Part shown: piece after piece, positions 35,606 to 47,950 of the stretch
Numbering within the stretch: position 1 is the stretch's first letter
Layout of the letters: each line of letters opens with the position of its first letter
NCBI GenBank assembly: GCA_019009955.1
Contig: CM032231.1
Coordinates: 88,938,501 to 89,002,500, forward strand
DNA: 64,000 bases
Reading direction: 5' to 3'
DNA from: Riptortus pedestris
Taxonomy: Eukaryota > Arthropoda > Insecta > Hemiptera > Alydidae
Translations under genes and position numbers: made by a program
The notes under the pieces: model-generated
Told to the model about the DNA's origin: nothing
What the model saw: the letters and a program-made list of their open reading frames with translations, nothing else
The model's database searches: none

Positions 35606-35697
35606 TTCAAAATAAATTTGATGGTTTTCAAATTCATTATGTTGGAGTAAGCATTCTCCAACATAATGAATTTGAAAACCATCAAATTTATTTTGAA
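35606..35697. repeat. Perfect 42-bp inverted repeat with 8-base loop
   Basis: The arm 35606-35647 is the exact reverse complement of 35656-35697; the loop is TAAGCATT. Pairing continues imperfectly a few bases further out. No mismatch in 42 bp means either recent origin or active maintenance. It is not a rho-independent terminator (eukaryotic context, AT-rich arms) and no gene adjoins it. Confidence 0.95.
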
Positions 35698-35771
35698 TAA
35701 ATTTTTAAATGAAATTTTAAAATAGTGAGGCAATATGGGTATGTTGATGTGACAAGGAATGACCCTCAAGA

Positions 35772-36000
35772 GGGCTCAGGTTAGCCATGTGAGTTAAAGC
35801 CTTGACCGTAATCTCACATGGTAAACCTAGAGTGGCGAGTTCATTTCCCACCTGCGCAATGGGAATTTATTTAGTGACAAACTCATTAAATAAAATCCTT
35901 AGTCCCACCCTGGCTAGTAAAGGGTGGCCACCAGTATATAACCCGTCCCAATTAAGTACAGTAGCATAACAGTGGACATTAATAAATAATAATAATAATA
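35772..36000 (+). mobile_element. tRNA-derived SINE, copy 4
   Basis: Full length: GGGCTCAGGTTAGCCATGTG is intact, the B-box is mutated to GTTCATTTC, and the hairpin CCACCCT/AGGGTGG is intact. The tail ends in an (AAT)n run. The mutated B-box predicts weak or no pol III transcription. Confidence 0.88.
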
Positions 36001-36136
36001 ACCAAGAGAAAATGTATTTCAAAACTTTAACCATATGCTTGCCTTGTGACTAATGTAAATGATGTGTACTGTAAATCACATTAAAAAAAATTATGAAAAA
36101 TTATCCACCATTGATATAACATCCCTAATTCGAGTT

Positions 36137-36180
36137 TTGCTTAATTCTCGATGCATGCATTAGCATCGAGAATTAAGCAA
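36137..36180. repeat. Perfect 18-bp inverted repeat with 8-base loop
   Basis: TTGCTTAATTCTCGATGC at 36137-36154 is exactly matched in reverse complement by 36163-36180, with loop ATGCATTA. Like the 35606 hairpin it has an 8-base loop, and it lies about 440 bp away. Confidence 0.95.
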
Positions 36181-38756
36181 ATAAAAATATTAAAGCACAT
36201 CATCTACCCTGTTAAACAGACTAAAATAACTATTTAAATAACAGGCCCTGTTAATATGTGAAGGGATAAGATATTTAATAAAGTTCAAGGGAAGAGCATA
36301 ATAAATAAAGTTATTAGCCACTAGAAACCCCCACTAGAAAAAAGTGTATATGGAATTTTTATTTTCTGTTAACTAAAATATTCCTTACACTTCTGAACTC
36401 GCAGTGGAGAAATATATCAGATAAACTGGGGCAGAAAAATAAGGACATTTATAAGCATAAAAAGTTTTTAATTTAATTTGTTGTGTCCTGTATGACACCT
36501 CTTCTACCAGATTTATTGTTTAAAAAAACAATAAAACCCTGTGACTCATGGAAAAATTTGATACACTCCTAGTAGAAACGTAAACAGACATTCAAATTGA
36601 AACAGTGTCATGTTTACCATCATACAGTTGCAAAGGGCGTAAATGATCCAATTTCTGTTACTTTATTTACATTTTCTCCTAAATAAAATGTAATATTTTT
36701 TTTCACTGTGGCGCCCCTTTACAAGCCCAATATGGTTTGAACCTTCTTTGAAAATTAGTTCAAAAACACTTCATTAGAGAATTATCTGATTAAATTGATA
36801 GACGTTTAAGTATAAAATTTACTCTGCTTTGAACCTTATGATCTGTTGTCTCTGTCAGTGCAAATAAATACGATTAATTTAAAGGGTTATAACCGAAATA
36901 TCAGTGAAGAGATATTTATTGAACAATTTTCACTTCCTCGATACAAGCGTTCTCGCAAGTCGATATAGCTGTGATGGAATCCATACTATACAACAATTAA
37001 AACAATACAACAGTACAAATTGCCAAGGAATACACACTCCTCCATTTCTCACATTAAATATATTCCATAAATATTTCCATATTTGAGTGACACTACTTTT
37101 TTTAAAGACCACCAAAATTCATCTCGGCGAAATACCCCTGAAAATGTTGAGACCGATTTAAGAGGTGTTGCATATTGTTTTTCACTTTATTGTTTCAAAA
37201 ATACTAATTCCAATAATAATTCAATAGCTAAAGCACCTTCACCTATAAGTTGAATAAGATATCGCATAAGGTAGCTTAGTAGCTTCTGTCACCCATAAGT
37301 TCTATTTTCATTTAACAAACTTTATCATTCATGCAACATACTTTCATTTTTCGATTTTGAATTCCTGTTTTTTTTTTTTTTTAATTTTTATTATATATCT
37401 TCCGAAGAACCTAAATCTGCTACTGATACTTAAATATCAATATGTTATTCGACTTCATAACCTCTTTAGGAATGAGCCGCTATTACATATTATATACTTA
37501 AGTTGAAATTGCGGTTAAATTTTGAAATGATCTAACGCAAAAATGTTTGAAGCTCTTTTTCATTAGTTAGGTGAAATTTTTATGGAAGAATATTTATTTG
37601 AAAATTAAGTATAGGTACTTTGTGAAGGCTAGGAAGCTGTCTCAAATACGAAATCCACAAAAATGGTAGACACTTTCTTTGTAGTTACACACACAGGAGC
37701 AATATATAAATAAGCTAAATAATATATGAATAAACAACGATTTATCATATCTGTCATTTTAGAGTGTTTTGTATTACTCTGGGAGGAGCTCTGTCTTAAT
37801 ACAGTTTATTAAAGTGTATAAGTTGTATAAATCAGCACCCCAGTTAAAGGATTTCTATAAATGAATCGATATTATTAAATTATATTTAGCCTCTAAACAG
37901 ATAATCAAAAATTGGGGCTGGGGCGAGTGGAAGGAAAGATGAACTTTAATATGAAACATTGTTTCTAAAGCTCACTTTTAGGGTTTGGGGCCTTCCAGAG
38001 GTTTGACCTTATTAAATATGCAAATGAAAACCTTCCTTTCCTGGGGGCAGCTTAATTTTCGCCGGCCTCCCTCGCCCCGTCCCTTCCGTCAGATTCTTAT
38101 TCCTTCCCTTTCCCTCCAATGTCTTTCTCAATGAATCTCATTGCTCACAAACCTCAGACCAAAATAATACCGTTAGAGTCTATGCAAGGTTTTTTCCCAC
38201 AGAAATTCCACAGTGAAATCTTAGTCAGACAAACTTGCCACTAGACGAACAGTTAAACTAATCAAATTTTTGCAAGTGAAATGATTCTGCATCGCTTTAC
38301 TGCCAGTCGGGGAATTCTAATTTCGGAGGCATTGAGGTCACTGTTCTTTTTTTGCCAGAGATATGGATAGTTGGTTAGAACCCGAGACTATTCACATCTC
38401 TTCATTTATAACCTTTATGGAGCAACGTTACAGCCCAACCATATAATATCAATAATTCACAGCAGCAATTGTACCTTCTGCTAGGAATGCGACTTAAAGA
38501 CACAGAAATTTTGTGCTGAAGTAAATCAATAAATAGTGGGTTTCATTGATAGACGATTGATGATAAGTCGTCTAGTCATTGATTGGCGGAAGAGGTGTTT
38601 TCATTTCAAATAAAGACGTTGTTACTTTGCGTATATAAAAAAATCATTTTGTAACCCATATTTTCCATTTGACTTCAATTTTTTTTTAACGAGAACGGCT
38701 TGCTTTTGAATGTTAAACAATTCACGCGAAACCTCTAGAGTAACTAATTATTTTAA
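36181..38756. other. Long stretch without recognised gene
   Basis: The part from about 37910 to 38160 is distinctly less AT-rich, with an octamer ATGCAAAT at about 38018 and CT-rich segments, and might be regulatory. The rest is AT-rich with short frames on both strands around 36904-37115 and no motif. Confidence 0.4.
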
Positions 38757-38820
38757 CAGATTTCATTTAAGGGAAATTAGCTATTGTGCTTCTGCTTATG
38801 ACGATCTTTTCGTCATTTTT
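38757..38820 (-). mobile_element. Helentron-like 3' end fragment (copy i)
   Basis: On the minus strand the order is CAATAGCTAATTTCCCTTAA, a hairpin remnant (TTTCCCTTAAATGAAA) and TCTGTTAA, matching the 3' ends at 23580-23609 and 56651-56680. Sequence beyond it is not traceable. Confidence 0.4.
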
Positions 38821-39169
38821 TTATAGGTCAATAATCCTACATAGGATTTTCAGTAATGAGTTTTTATACTGATAATTATTTTTATGTATTGATGGAATCA
38901 GCAGGCTCCATTTTGTCATTATTGACGTGACCACCTCTGTAGTAGGGTCGAATTTTATATAAAGTCTCCAAATCCTGAAGAGGCGCAATAGGGACCGGGA
39001 AACATATAGAGCATAAATAAGTAGAAGATATTTCATCTGTTTGCCCTATGAGTGCTAACCTTGCCCCATTTGCCTTCAACGACGGTTGGACTAAGGTGAC
39101 ATTTCGACGGTACATGATTTTTATTTCATTGATGCCACACTTGATATTTTACATTTTCCTGCATAGGGT
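38821..39169. other. Sequence without recognised gene
   Basis: Two overlapping minus-strand frames (38821-39036 and 38882-39115) show no recognised domain. Confidence 0.4.
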
Positions 39170-39228
39170 CTCTCCCTGGATAGAAAAGGGTGGTAACCTG
39201 TAGGTAGCCGGTCCCAATAACCCGGTGG
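39170..39228 (+). mobile_element. tRNA-derived SINE fragment, copy 6
   Basis: Only the central hairpin region survives: CCCTGGATAGAAAAGGGTGG, then TAACCTGTAGGTAGCCGGTC and CCAAT. Both the tRNA-like head and the tail are missing. Confidence 0.75.
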
Positions 39229-40305
39229 TGTGATAATTAACTTCAGTTTATCATTCTCAACATCAAGAATGCACCTTTGGTAATTTTCCACAACGGTTTG
39301 CAGCTATAGAAATTGCACTCATAACTCGATATTTTACTTTTCCACATTATGATCATGCGTCAAATGGCCGGCAGTATAATTGACAATGACCATATATTTT
39401 TTTGGTGAGATGTCAGCTGCCTTCGGGTGATATGTAACTGGAATGTTCGTCCACGTTTTCACATTTATAGATTACTTCTTTTTTGTTGAGGGCAATGAAT
39501 GTTGTCGCTTTGAAAATTGTGACATTTTTAGCATTTATACTTTTCCAGATAACTACATTAACCACAATTTCCGTATGAAGTAGTGCATATGACTATATTA
39601 TGCTTAAATTATTTATAGTTTTTTAAATGTAGGAATTTAATGAATAAATCTGAATTTAATATATGTGCGAACCTTAATCTACGCCAGCTCACTTGCTATA
39701 GATGATGACTCTAGTCTTTATCTGGAAAAGGTTATAAAAGGTTGTGAAATCCTTCATAGAAGTCACTGCATCTGGGAATTCCATCAATGCAAAGAGGTAT
39801 GAAATTCGCCACAATAGTAATTGTACAAAGAAGAATGGTACAATGGTAAAGTACAAAGAAGAAATCAGATGTGAGAACTACTTGAACTCGCCGTACTCTC
39901 ATTTTAATTAAATAAACAAAAGGTTTTGTTACTTTTCATTTGAAAGTGTGTTCGATATATGAGTTTCTAATTGAATAGAAAAATGTCATGGAATATAATT
40001 TTTAGAACTTTCTATGATTAACAAAAAAAGGTTCTATACAAATGTTTGGTAACTTTAACACGTACGGAGCATTCAAGTGCTATTCGTTTTTGAGTTATGA
40101 GAGATGCTCTTATATGTAGGTTCATACGTACAGACGTCACGCCGAAACTACCCAAACAGCGCAGGGTCAAAGCGGATAATTGCTTTCCAATCTGAAAACC
40201 AAAAATTTTAGCGATTTCACTACTTCCTTTTCTTCTTGCAAGGAACTAAAAATGACTACGACGTTTATTGAAGGAGATGTGCAAGCTGTAGAAAAGTGTT
40301 TTTTG
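39229..40305. other. Sequence without recognised gene
   Basis: AT-rich; a small repeated GTACAAAGAAGAA motif near 39826-39860 is the only structure. No gene recognised. Confidence 0.5.
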
Positions 40306-40310
40306 TTCTT

Positions 40311-40763
40311 TGTAGAGGCGTGCGGTTAGGTTTTGTGTTAATAATAAGAAAGCATTAGACTGAAATAAAATTAATAAAAGAAATAACTCCTTCACCTTGA
40401 TTATACCGAAGTATTTACTATTCTCTTGCAAAGATGAGAGTGAAATGAAACAATCTACTATTTGAGTTCTCCAAAGAATCAACATATATTAAATAAGTAA
40501 TAGCATATAAATAAACTTTATAATAATGAACCTGCTGAGAGGTTATAATAGAATGAGTCTAATTTGATACAATTTAAACCTGAAAAGAATACTAATTTAG
40601 GGACTAACCTTAAATCTAATGAAACAAACATTAACACTAATTGATGAAGATGTGATGAAAACAAAGAAACGTTAACTTTATGAAATATGACTGTACAACA
40701 TAGACAGAACACAATGGTTACCCGTTGTTGGGTTTGTAAACTTTAGCGGCAGCCAATGATATG

Positions 40764-40800
<37 letters not shown>

Positions 40801-41272
40801 TAAATAATGATTGACATGTCCTATATCATGAGTAACTCATTCGATTGCTTACGTCGATAATGTTAACATTATAATAAAGAAAGAGGTACCTTTGAGAAAA
40901 ATATACTTATATACTCGTACATTACTTAATATACACTTTCCATGAGGCGGGTTTTCCTTCCAGTGTTATTTGTGTTCCACAGTAGATTCCTTCTTCTCGC
41001 TGGTGCAAAATAATAGCGTATCTTCAATGCGGGGATCCTTTTTTTGATACAAGGGCTGCGGGAGCAGAACAATGCTCACCTGTTTGCGGAGCAACACCCG
41101 AGCACGTGCTTTTCATGGGACAATAGAATCAACAATGGCTGCCCAGCCTTAAAACGAGCGGTGCGTCCTGTACGCCAGCACTGCAGTTTCCGCTCTTGGC
41201 CACCGCCTACGGCGACCTCCTCATGTACGGCCGGTTAGTGAACTAAGTAAGCGCGGGAAAGACGACTGAACA
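40311..41272 (+). mobile_element. Solo LTR, family II, copy 2
   Basis: It begins TGTAGAGGCGTGCGGTTAG and ends GACTGAACA, as in the copy at 16439. The flanks are TTCTT and ATCTT, a 5-bp duplication with one change. It is longer (962 bp) and includes a (TA)n microsatellite (40763-40799) that the other copy lacks. The GC-rich 3' part around 41180-41265 aligns with 17140-17236. Confidence 0.82.
40763..40799. repeat. (TA)n microsatellite inside an LTR
   Basis: About 15 TA units within the family II LTR copy 2, absent from copy 1. Confidence 0.95.
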
Positions 41273-41277
41273 ATCTT

Positions 41278-42999
41278 ATTTTCGGAAATTATTACTTTTA
41301 TTTCACTTGACATTAAAAAATTGCAAGTTATTTGTATGTTTTATTATTGATTCATAACTTTTATGTGTACTTATAAAATTTTAGTTTTACTTTGTAATTG
41401 AATCACTACTGACTTGTTTGGCATATTACATAATATTTTTTATGTTTCAGATTCTGCCCAAAAGGGAATAGTTAATGTGATTCATTAATATTTAATGAAT
41501 TTTTTTTTGACAACATTTAATATGCTCAAATTAAGAAGGTTACGCCTATTCGAAACAATTAAATAAAATCTTTAATTCTTGAACAGCACCTCCCTTTAGT
41601 TGGAAATGTTAGCTTTATAAAGGAAAATAACTTGTATGTGGCTGAAGCAAGAAGCAATGGAAACAACTTATAACTGTGGAACCTGAGAACCCAGGGCTAA
41701 GTGAAATGGAGCCAAATACTAGTTAATTCTTGAAATATATATTGTGCCCCCTTCCCTCCGTAAATAAGTTTTCGTCTAAATTGAAGTTGCAACAAAGTTA
41801 GCCGGGGGTAAACTCCAAGTAGTTTCAATCCACTAACTTTATGTTTGACCGCTTCTATTCAAGATGTGACTCTCTAGGTGATACCCATTTAACTATTTAG
41901 TTTAATATATAGCACCGTTTTAGCGAATTTCTCTTCAATATGTCGATCGTAGTAAAATACCTAGGTCTGGGAGCAAGTAATTTTGGTATTCTTAGATACA
42001 AAAATTTCCTTTCGTTCAAACTTATATACGAGTATGTATATAAAACCAAGTAGTTCCAATATTTTTGATACTTCTTTGGGTATCTACTCTCTCATGAACT
42101 TGCAGCCTCAAGAAAAAAATTCATATCTTTCAAGAAAAAAATATGCACACAAAATATAGTCTGATCAGTTATACTAATCTTATAAAATAACTAATTTAGT
42201 GTTACAAAATAAAATAAAAAAAACGAAAGAGAACTATGTTTAACATTAGGGCATCTTTCACAGTAAACACAATAAGTTAACAAAGCAGTTCAAACTCTTT
42301 ACTTACTCGACAACGAAAGTTTGTTGAACATGCAAACCAACTAACACCAGACAAGGCAAAGGAGCTTCTCCATTAATACTTTCCTATATTAAATACATTT
42401 AACTAACAAAATAACAACTACTTAGCTAAATCTAACCATTTTGTAGCCACTGATTTTCCTAAACAGTTTCCTAATTTATTTATCCATTGTTTTCTCTAAT
42501 TTATACTGGACTGTTCATTTCCTATCTCTTTATCTCCTAAGAACCTACTTACAGAGTAGCTAAATAAAACATCTTGTACAGGCTATCGGATTCATTATTA
42601 TTTCAAAATATATATTTGCCTTCTACCACTCTTTCTAAGCGAGTTCTTAGTTCTTGAGAGCATTTAATTAAGAAGTCTTCGATTTTGTATGTTGTCTTTA
42701 TTCTTTTACTTAGTTATTTATAACCATCTCTGGGGAAGCTAAGTTGACTCATTCCTTGATCTTTGCCAATAAATCCTTGCTGTTTGTCATAAATGTTCAA
42801 TCATCAATCTTAACTATCACTGTTCCTTATAAATATCAACCGGTAAGTACTTCGTTGCCACTTTTAATCGACTTAGTAACCGGTCAATGCTGTCGATTTT
42901 CTCAAACATTATACCGTTATTTCGGTACCTTGGTAATTGAGATTTTCATCACTTCATATTCAATTTAAAGCCTCTATAGTACTATAGTAGTTATTAATG

Positions 43000-43000
<1 letters not shown>
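41278..43000. other. Sequence without recognised gene
   Basis: AT-rich throughout; the frame 42744-42968 is unrecognised. No repeat match. Confidence 0.5.

Positions 43001-43080
<80 letters not shown>
43001..43080. repeat. (CA)n(TA)n compound microsatellite
   Basis: About 19 CA units then about 21 TA units. No Helentron-like sequence follows on the right. Confidence 0.95.
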
Positions 43081-43084
<4 letters not shown>

Positions 43085-45339
43085 CTGAAGATTCGCAGAG
43101 GATCCAGAAATGTTTAAGCTTCTAGAAAGCAAATAAAGTAAAATAAAGCACATAACTTCTCGAGTAAATGTTTTTGTTTTAAACAAAAGATGTTAAAGAT
43201 ATATTTGCTGCCAAAGAACCTATGGTAGATCCTTTTACCTTTCAGTATCCTCAAACTTAGTTCAGTGAATACAATTCTTCGTTTTTATTAAAAATTGGAT
43301 TTTTTGCATCGCTTAGAATAACTTTCTGTGTACAGAGGAGGTCGTATTATTAGCATAAGTCAAGTTAGAATATCATGCTTCACGTTCAAGTCTGCCAACT
43401 TCTCACTACATTGGTGGTGTTTTAAACTTGGTAATTTTAACTCAACGCCCAAGTCAGGATTTTCTTTCGAGAAAAGATATATTTCCGTTTCCCGGCCAGC
43501 ACGTTCTCATGAAAACCACCCACGTCAGATTCATTTTATTTCTAAAGATGCTCCGGTTTTGCAAGTATTTTCCAAGTACCTTTTGTTGGGTCTGCCTAGT
43601 TTTGTATAATTCCATCATCACTATCTCTATCATTTCTTAAGCAGTCTCCAGGATTCCATTTTTGCTAACCAGTACAATCGCCAACCCTATTAGAACTATG
43701 ATGCCTCAGTATCATTAGCCTTTTCTTTCATTACTCATTAACTTAATTGTCTTCATTTAAGTTTCCACAGCTGAAATTTGCTATAAGATTTTGAAGCTTT
43801 AATTCGGAAACTTGTATTGCATTTTTTTTTGAGCTCAACCCATTTTATTATGATCAACCAAATTAAGTCTCAAGAAATATCCTTTAAAGTAGAGACAAGT
43901 ATTGGGAGCCATACTTCTGGTAGTCTTCACTGAGCTCCATTTGGCCCCAGAGATAGTAAAGGGGAAGAAACTGATATTAACCACCCGATACCGGAAGTAT
44001 TTATTGTAACTATACTGAAAAATCGGTAATTTCATCCCTTTTATCTCCATTTTAGTCAACTTAGTTTATTATAAAATTAAACGCATATTCAAATATATGT
44101 ATTGCTCATATTCGTTTTCTAAATACTTACAGTTTCTAAAAAATAATTTTCCGAATAACGTAAAAATGTGTATTTTCCTCTGTTCATCAGTAAAAGTATA
44201 GCTTCAAACATAAATACTTTTCCCATTAAGGTTTACGTCTTTCAGATATTCCATATTTCCTTCTTTTGGGTTATAAGGGCCTCTATCTCCATAATAGTAA
44301 CATTTTCAGACAAAGAAGTGCACTTATTCCTCAGTGGCAGTAAAGCATATTACAGTTAACTTTTCACTTAGTGGCATGAAAAAATAGTGAACAACTTTTA
44401 TATTTTCTACCCTCCCCCCCTAGTTAATACAAAAACTGAAACCTTATTATTCCGTGAGACATAATTAACTAGTCATAACATAATTAACACAGATATGCCG
44501 ATAATAGTTCAACTGCTGCGTAAACGCAGCAGATTACTCACGCAGAGTCATGATACACATTCAACATTTTAATCAATATTTCTGCTTTAGAAATATCTGC
44601 TGGTTGGTATTTATCCAACCTAATTAAGACTTGAAACTTAAGTAGGGCAGAGAATGTATAGTAATACAATAGTATAACGCAAATATAGGGCGAGCAAGGG
44701 TTTTGCTATAAGCAGTAAGATAAAGAATATGAATAAATCTATTCCAAAAATGTAGAACTGTTTCATAGAATTTATCCGCTCCACAACAACTGAAACCACT
44801 TTCCTAAAATGCGGGGAAATGTTTGATAAATTTAAAATCATGTCCCCAATATCATTAATACTAATATAGTATTGCTTTATGTAATATTATATATGTGGTA
44901 TTACATTATATAATTAATTGAAATTAATAAATATGAAGTAGCTGATATCCCTTCACTTAAAATAATTATATTTCATTTTTTGAAGAAAAATATGTGTAGA
45001 TCTTCAGTGTCGTTTGAATGGAAGCCTTAAGAGAAAACATCGAACTGAATGTAGAGGTTGTTGTCATCAGAGAAAACTGCAGCTTCGTAATAGTGTACAA
45101 GGCGCAATTTTACAAAACTTATTTATCACCACTTTAGTTTATACATTAAGCTGTTATATGCCTAAATAAAATATATCTAGCCAGAAGGTGAGTTGATAAC
45201 GATAGGTCTTCGTAAATATTCCAAGGAGGCATGTTTCTTAATTGTTATGGGAATCTGTCTAGTCTAATCATCGAATACGTGATGGAGTTTTTTAAAAATA
45301 ATCAATAAGTGCATATTTTACTTTTTTTTCTTTCTTTTT
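43081..45339. other. Sequence without recognised gene
   Basis: Plus-strand frames at 43328-43609 (93 codons) and 43428-43640 and minus-strand frames at 43835-44059 and 44638-44841 have no recognised domain. At 44512-44537 CTGCTGCGTAAACGCAGCAG forms a short near-perfect palindrome. Confidence 0.45.
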
Positions 45340-46300
45340 CATATATTTCAATTAATATGATATGATCGTGCCATGTAAGTCGTGTGTCAAAATGTACTCC
45401 TAGATAGCGGATGCTCTGGTCCTTCGGAGTCCAAGGAATTGAGTGATGGCCTATTTTCAGTTCAGGAAGATCTTCGTTCTTGAAACGACGAAGAGCAAAA
45501 ATCTTGGCTTGCGTTTTTTCGAGGTTCAACGAGAGCTTCCACTTCTTGAACCATCTTGAGACCTGGTCGGCTGCTCTTTGGAAATGGAGTATGGATGTGT
45601 TTGGGGTATTGTCTTGGTTGAGGAGAAGAGTGTCATCTGCGAAGGTAGCTAACACAGAATTTACCACCTGCGGGATGTCACTGCAGTAGAGGATGTAGAG
45701 CAATGGGCTAAGTATGGATCCTTGAGGTACGCCGGCTCTGATATTCCGGTTCCTGCTGAGAGTGTTCTTTATTTACACTTGAAATATTCTTTCTTGTAAG
45801 AAGGATGCAATAATACTTTATAGGTATGCTGGAATTTTCCTAATCCTAAGTTTATGCAGCAGTCCTTCGTGCCATACAGTGTCAAAGGCATTTGAGACCC
45901 ATTGTATACTGCTTATGATCAAATCCTTGCGTGATAACTTCCGCTACCCTTTGGAGTTGCTGGACGGCAGAATGATGAGGCTTGAAGGCAAATTGATGTT
46001 GAGGAATGAAGTCCATGAGATGCTTTCTAAGTCTATCATTAACCAGGCGTTCTAGGGGCTTTACCGTCGTTTTAAGAATACTTATGGGGCGGGAGCTTGC
46101 AAGGTTTCCTCGCGGTTTGCCTGGTTTGTGAAAAAATATGACGTGAGCGTGTTTCCACTTCTCCGGAAAGTACGCTCGTCTGAGGCAGGCGTTAAAGATG
46201 CCTGTTAGTAGAGCAATACACTTGCGGGGAAGCTTCTTCAAAACTGCGTTGGTTATTTGATCTTCGCCAGGAGACTTCTGGGGAGGTTTATGAATAATTG
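45302..46300 (-). pseudogene. Reverse transcriptase of LINE A, interrupted
   Basis: Motifs in order on the minus strand: SPGEDQITN (46260s), FFHKPGKPRGNLASSRPISI (fingers), NAFDTVWHEG (first catalytic aspartate), GVPQGSILSPLLY (primer/nucleotide grip), FADDT (paired catalytic aspartates), then KWKLSLNLEKT and the IRYLGVHFD thumb motif. The catalytic residues are all visible, but stops at about 45810 and 45775 and a frame change near 45890 break the domain. Confidence 0.93.
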
Positions 46301-46529
46301 AGGCAAGTTCTTTGGGGGATATAAAGTCAATGTTGTGGTTCCTCAGTCTAGTGCGTATGGGGGATGTGGATACAGTAGCATCTGTTTCTGGGTCACTATA
46401 GTTTGATGTTTGGAATTTATTTTCTAGATAATCTGCTAGTAATTTAGATTTGTCAGAGTCAGTTAAAGCTGTAGTGTCTCCATTAGTCAGTGAAGGTATT
46501 TCAGTAGTTTGGTTGAACAGTCGTTTAGT

Positions 46530-46880
46530 CTATCGCCATAGCGATGGGTCACTAGTATTCGTGTTAGTGAAGTATGTTTTGTATTTGTTGATTCTATCAT
46601 TGTCTAGTTCAAGCCTAATTATGCAAGATAAATGATTGACCTCGCGTTTAATTTCTGGCTCCCATATTCGTTGCCACCGTTTGCGAAGAATATTCTTTTT
46701 ATGAATAAGCTCCAGAATGTGTGGGGGCGTTATAGTGTGCGCCGCCTGGCGATTGTAGGGGGCGGCCTTAAGGGTTGAATTTTTAATGGCTGAGTAAATA
46801 TTGTATGTAAAAGTCGCAATCGCTGTATCTATATCGTAATTGGTTCGGTAAGGATTTGGGATGATGGTTTTGTCATGCAT
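46530..46880 (-). pseudogene. LINE A linker between endonuclease and reverse transcriptase
   Basis: A 116-codon frame, charged and helical, with ILELIHKKNILRKRWQR and a YFTNTNTSDPSLWR end. This matches the usual hydrophilic linker that precedes the RT fingers in APE-type LINEs. Confidence 0.8.
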
Positions 46881-46889
46881 ATCGGTCTT

Positions 46890-47819
46890 ACATTTGTCCC
46901 AGTCAATGGGTCCAGTATTGAGTCTTGTAGGTGATGCTACTTGTTTTGGTCTCTCCTGGCATGTTATTATTACTGGAAGATGGTCAGAGTCCAGTTCTAT
47001 CAGTGTGTCGTGGAATATAGATAAGTGGAAATTTTGTATTACTGCTATTTCTAAAATGTCGGGTTAATATCGTCTTTGTGTCGGATGAACGTGTTCGTCT
47101 GGTGCAGTAATAATGTGTACTAAGTTTTCGGAAATAGTCGTAAGTTGTGCCCCATTATTATTTGTTTTCTACATCCCCAGGAGACATGCTTACTATTGAG
47201 GTCCCCAACCAAAATACTGGGATCACCTGTAAATATTTTTTCGAAATCTGTTTGAAAATGCCTCGTACCAGGGCGGTTGTAAGCTGATATTATTCTTAGA
47301 ATACTGTTATCGTGGAGAACCAACCCCACACCAACAGCCTCGAAACAATCAAGGGTCGGACGCAGCAAATTATGGTGGGTAATGGACTTTTTCACTCATA
47401 TTGCTCCACACTCCTCCACGTCGTGTTTCTTGGGCTGTTCTGTATATATTGTATCTGGGAGTTCGGTATTTGTCAGTGTTTATGAGGTGTGTCTCAGTTA
47501 TACAAGCGATGTCAATGTCATGTCTATTCAGGAAATTGGTTAATACGTTTTGTCTAATCTTTAGGCCGTTGGCATTATGTTCGGATAAGTCATTATTTTC
47601 GTCATTGTCAATGTATAATAATGGTGAAAAGCTATTATTTATTGTTAAGGGTTTGGCTTGATTATTAATAACAACTGATTTAATGCTGTACCTGTTTCGC
47701 TTTGGTTTGGGCTCTATGAAGAGGTTAGATTCAGTCTCCTCTGCCGCATGCTGTTCTTGAGTTGGTTGAGAGAGGTTAGGAAGCTCTTGCAACTCGCTGC
47801 AGTAACTAGAGGTGGTCAT
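46890..47819 (-). pseudogene. APE-type endonuclease of LINE A, frameshifted
   Basis: Visible motifs: NGLKIRQNVLTNFLNRHDID near the N-terminus (active-site asparagine), ITETHL (catalytic glutamate), ETRRGGV, VGDLNSKH (catalytic aspartate/asparagine) and SDHLPV (terminal aspartate-histidine). They lie in two or three frames (47370-47819, 47120-47395, and about 46880-47060), so the domain is frameshifted. It would nick target DNA to prime reverse transcription. The 5' part before NGLK (about 47700-47819) is probably the N-terminal extension or the ORF1 end. Confidence 0.9.
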
Positions 47820-47950
47820 TGCAGCGTCTTCTGTTACTTCATTGCTGAGGTTAGCTTCGTTAATGATTTAGTTAAAGAATTTTCTCTTACCTCCTTCGGT
47901 ACGGCGGTCCGGCTTCATATTTCTTCTTAAAGAAGGAGATAAACCTCGCC

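Larger units (their letters stand above)
45340..47950 (-). mobile_element. Non-LTR retrotransposon A (endonuclease + reverse transcriptase), 3'-truncated
   Basis: Minus-strand order: an ORF1-end-like stretch (about 47950-47700), an APE-type endonuclease (about 47650-46950), a linker (46880-46530), then reverse transcriptase (about 46300-45350). The RT stops after an LGVHFDTRLTWHDHI segment, where normal sequence gives way to an A-rich stretch. No RNase H or 3' untranslated region is present. Losing the 3' end is unusual for a LINE. Several stops and frameshifts make it inactive. The clade is R1/I/Jockey-like in a broad sense (FADD catalytic box). Confidence 0.93.
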
